From positions 1 through 6,184 of the forward strand of contig JAKFXU010000125.1 in NCBI GenBank assembly GCA_021731215.1: a stretch of 6,184 nt of DNA, read 5' to 3'. The stretch comes from Rhodoferax sp. Lineage in GTDB: Bacteria; Pseudomonadota; Gammaproteobacteria; Burkholderiales; Burkholderiaceae_C. This document shows positions 5,730 through 6,184 of the stretch, piece by piece. Within the stretch, counting starts at the first letter, position 1; the number at the start of each line of letters is the position of its first letter. The position numbers and the translations under genes were made by a program. The notes under the pieces were generated by a model that did not search any database, was not told the DNA's origin, and saw only the letters and a list, made by a program, of their open reading frames with translations.

Positions 5730-6184
5730 GCCAACCCCCCTTCCCCGTCAGTGACCAGCCGGTGCTCAAGCTGCTCAACGTCGAGAGCGCCTACGGCCCG
5801 ATCAAGGCCATTCGCGGCGTCAGCCTGCAGGTGCGCCGCGGCGAGATTGCCACCGTGCTGGGCTCCAACGGCGCCGGCAAGACCACCATTCTGAAAACCA
5901 TCTCCGGCATCATCGATCCGCGCAAAGGTTCGATCGAATTCAAGGGCCGGGACATCACCGCGCAGGACCCGGCCCTGATCGTGCAGCAGGGCCTCTCGCA
6001 TGTGCCCGAAGGGCGCGAAGTGTTCCCGCTGCTGAGCGTGCATGACAACCTGCTGATGGGGGCCTACACGCGCCAAGACCGCGATGGCGTGGCCCGTGAC
6101 ATGGAGGGCGTTTATGGCTACTTTCCGATCCTGCGCGAGCGCGCCAGCCAGGACGCCGGCCTGCTGTCGGGCGGGCAGCAGCAG
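5726..6184 (+). CDS. livF: Branched-chain amino acid-type ABC transporter ATP-binding protein LivF (3' truncated by window)
   Basis: The first 153 residues of the second cytoplasmic ATPase of the importer; the frame is open to the window end. A Pro-rich leader (MSQPPFPVSDQP) precedes LKLLNVESAYGPIKAIRGVSL. Walker A is GSNGAGKTT (46-54). The Q-loop region reads HVPEGREVFPLLSVHDNL (92-109), the VPEGR form typical of LivF rather than LivG. The fragment ends exactly in the ABC signature LSGGQQQ (147-153). Walker B, the D-loop and the switch histidine would lie beyond the window; full length is usually about 235-260 residues. The ATG overlaps the livG stop (ATGA) and has a strong AGGAGG 8 nt upstream. 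It is the last gene visible, so whether a binding protein or an accessory enzyme gene follows is unknown. Confidence 0.95.
   Translation, partial: MSQPPFPVSDQPVLKLLNVESAYGPIKAIRGVSLQVRRGEIATVLGSNGAGKTTILKTISGIIDPRKGSIEFKGRDITAQDPALIVQQGLSHVPEGREVFPLLSVHDNLLMGAYTRQDRDGVARDMEGVYGYFPILRERASQDAGLLSGGQQQ

Overview
This GC-rich window carries seven genes, all on the + strand, in two blocks separated by about 340 bases of non-coding DNA rich in inverted repeats. The organism is most likely a betaproteobacterium of the order Burkholderiales, possibly Comamonadaceae. That placement rests on codon and GC character, on the liv-type genes, and on a short C-tract repeat between livM and livG that resembles one I remember as common in Comamonadaceae. 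It is an inference, not a proof.

Block 1 (1-2552) is the end of a V/A-type (vacuolar/archaeal-type) rotary ATPase operon: the C-terminal 191 residues of catalytic subunit A, a complete non-catalytic subunit B and a complete central-stalk subunit D. The genes overlap (23 nt between A and B, 4 nt ATGA between B and D), so they are probably co-transcribed and translationally coupled. A, B and D form the soluble catalytic head and rotor shaft. The membrane sector (I, K/L) and peripheral-stalk genes are not visible and would have to lie upstream.

The spacer (2553-2895) holds GC-rich hairpins at the end of the ATPase operon, then a perfect 29-bp inverted repeat (2631-2659 / 2690-2718). Each arm folds into its own small hairpin and begins, at its outer end, with GTAG. 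This looks like a REP doublet of the kind mobilised by REP-associated tyrosine transposases. It is followed by a nested pair of smaller inverted repeats and a possible -10 box just before livH.

Block 2 (2896-6184) is a branched-chain-amino-acid-type (HAAT/Liv) ABC importer operon: permeases livH and livM (1-nt gap), ATPase livG (67-nt gap filled with repeat DNA, no visible Shine-Dalgarno) and ATPase livF (4-nt ATGA overlap, strong Shine-Dalgarno). livF is cut by the window end inside its LSGGQ signature. No substrate-binding protein gene lies in the window, so the substrate cannot be fixed from the sequence.

I did not find a clearly new biological system. The most noteworthy items are the V-type ATPase in an apparently proteobacterial setting, the REP doublet between the operons, and the repeat that occupies the livG translation-initiation region.
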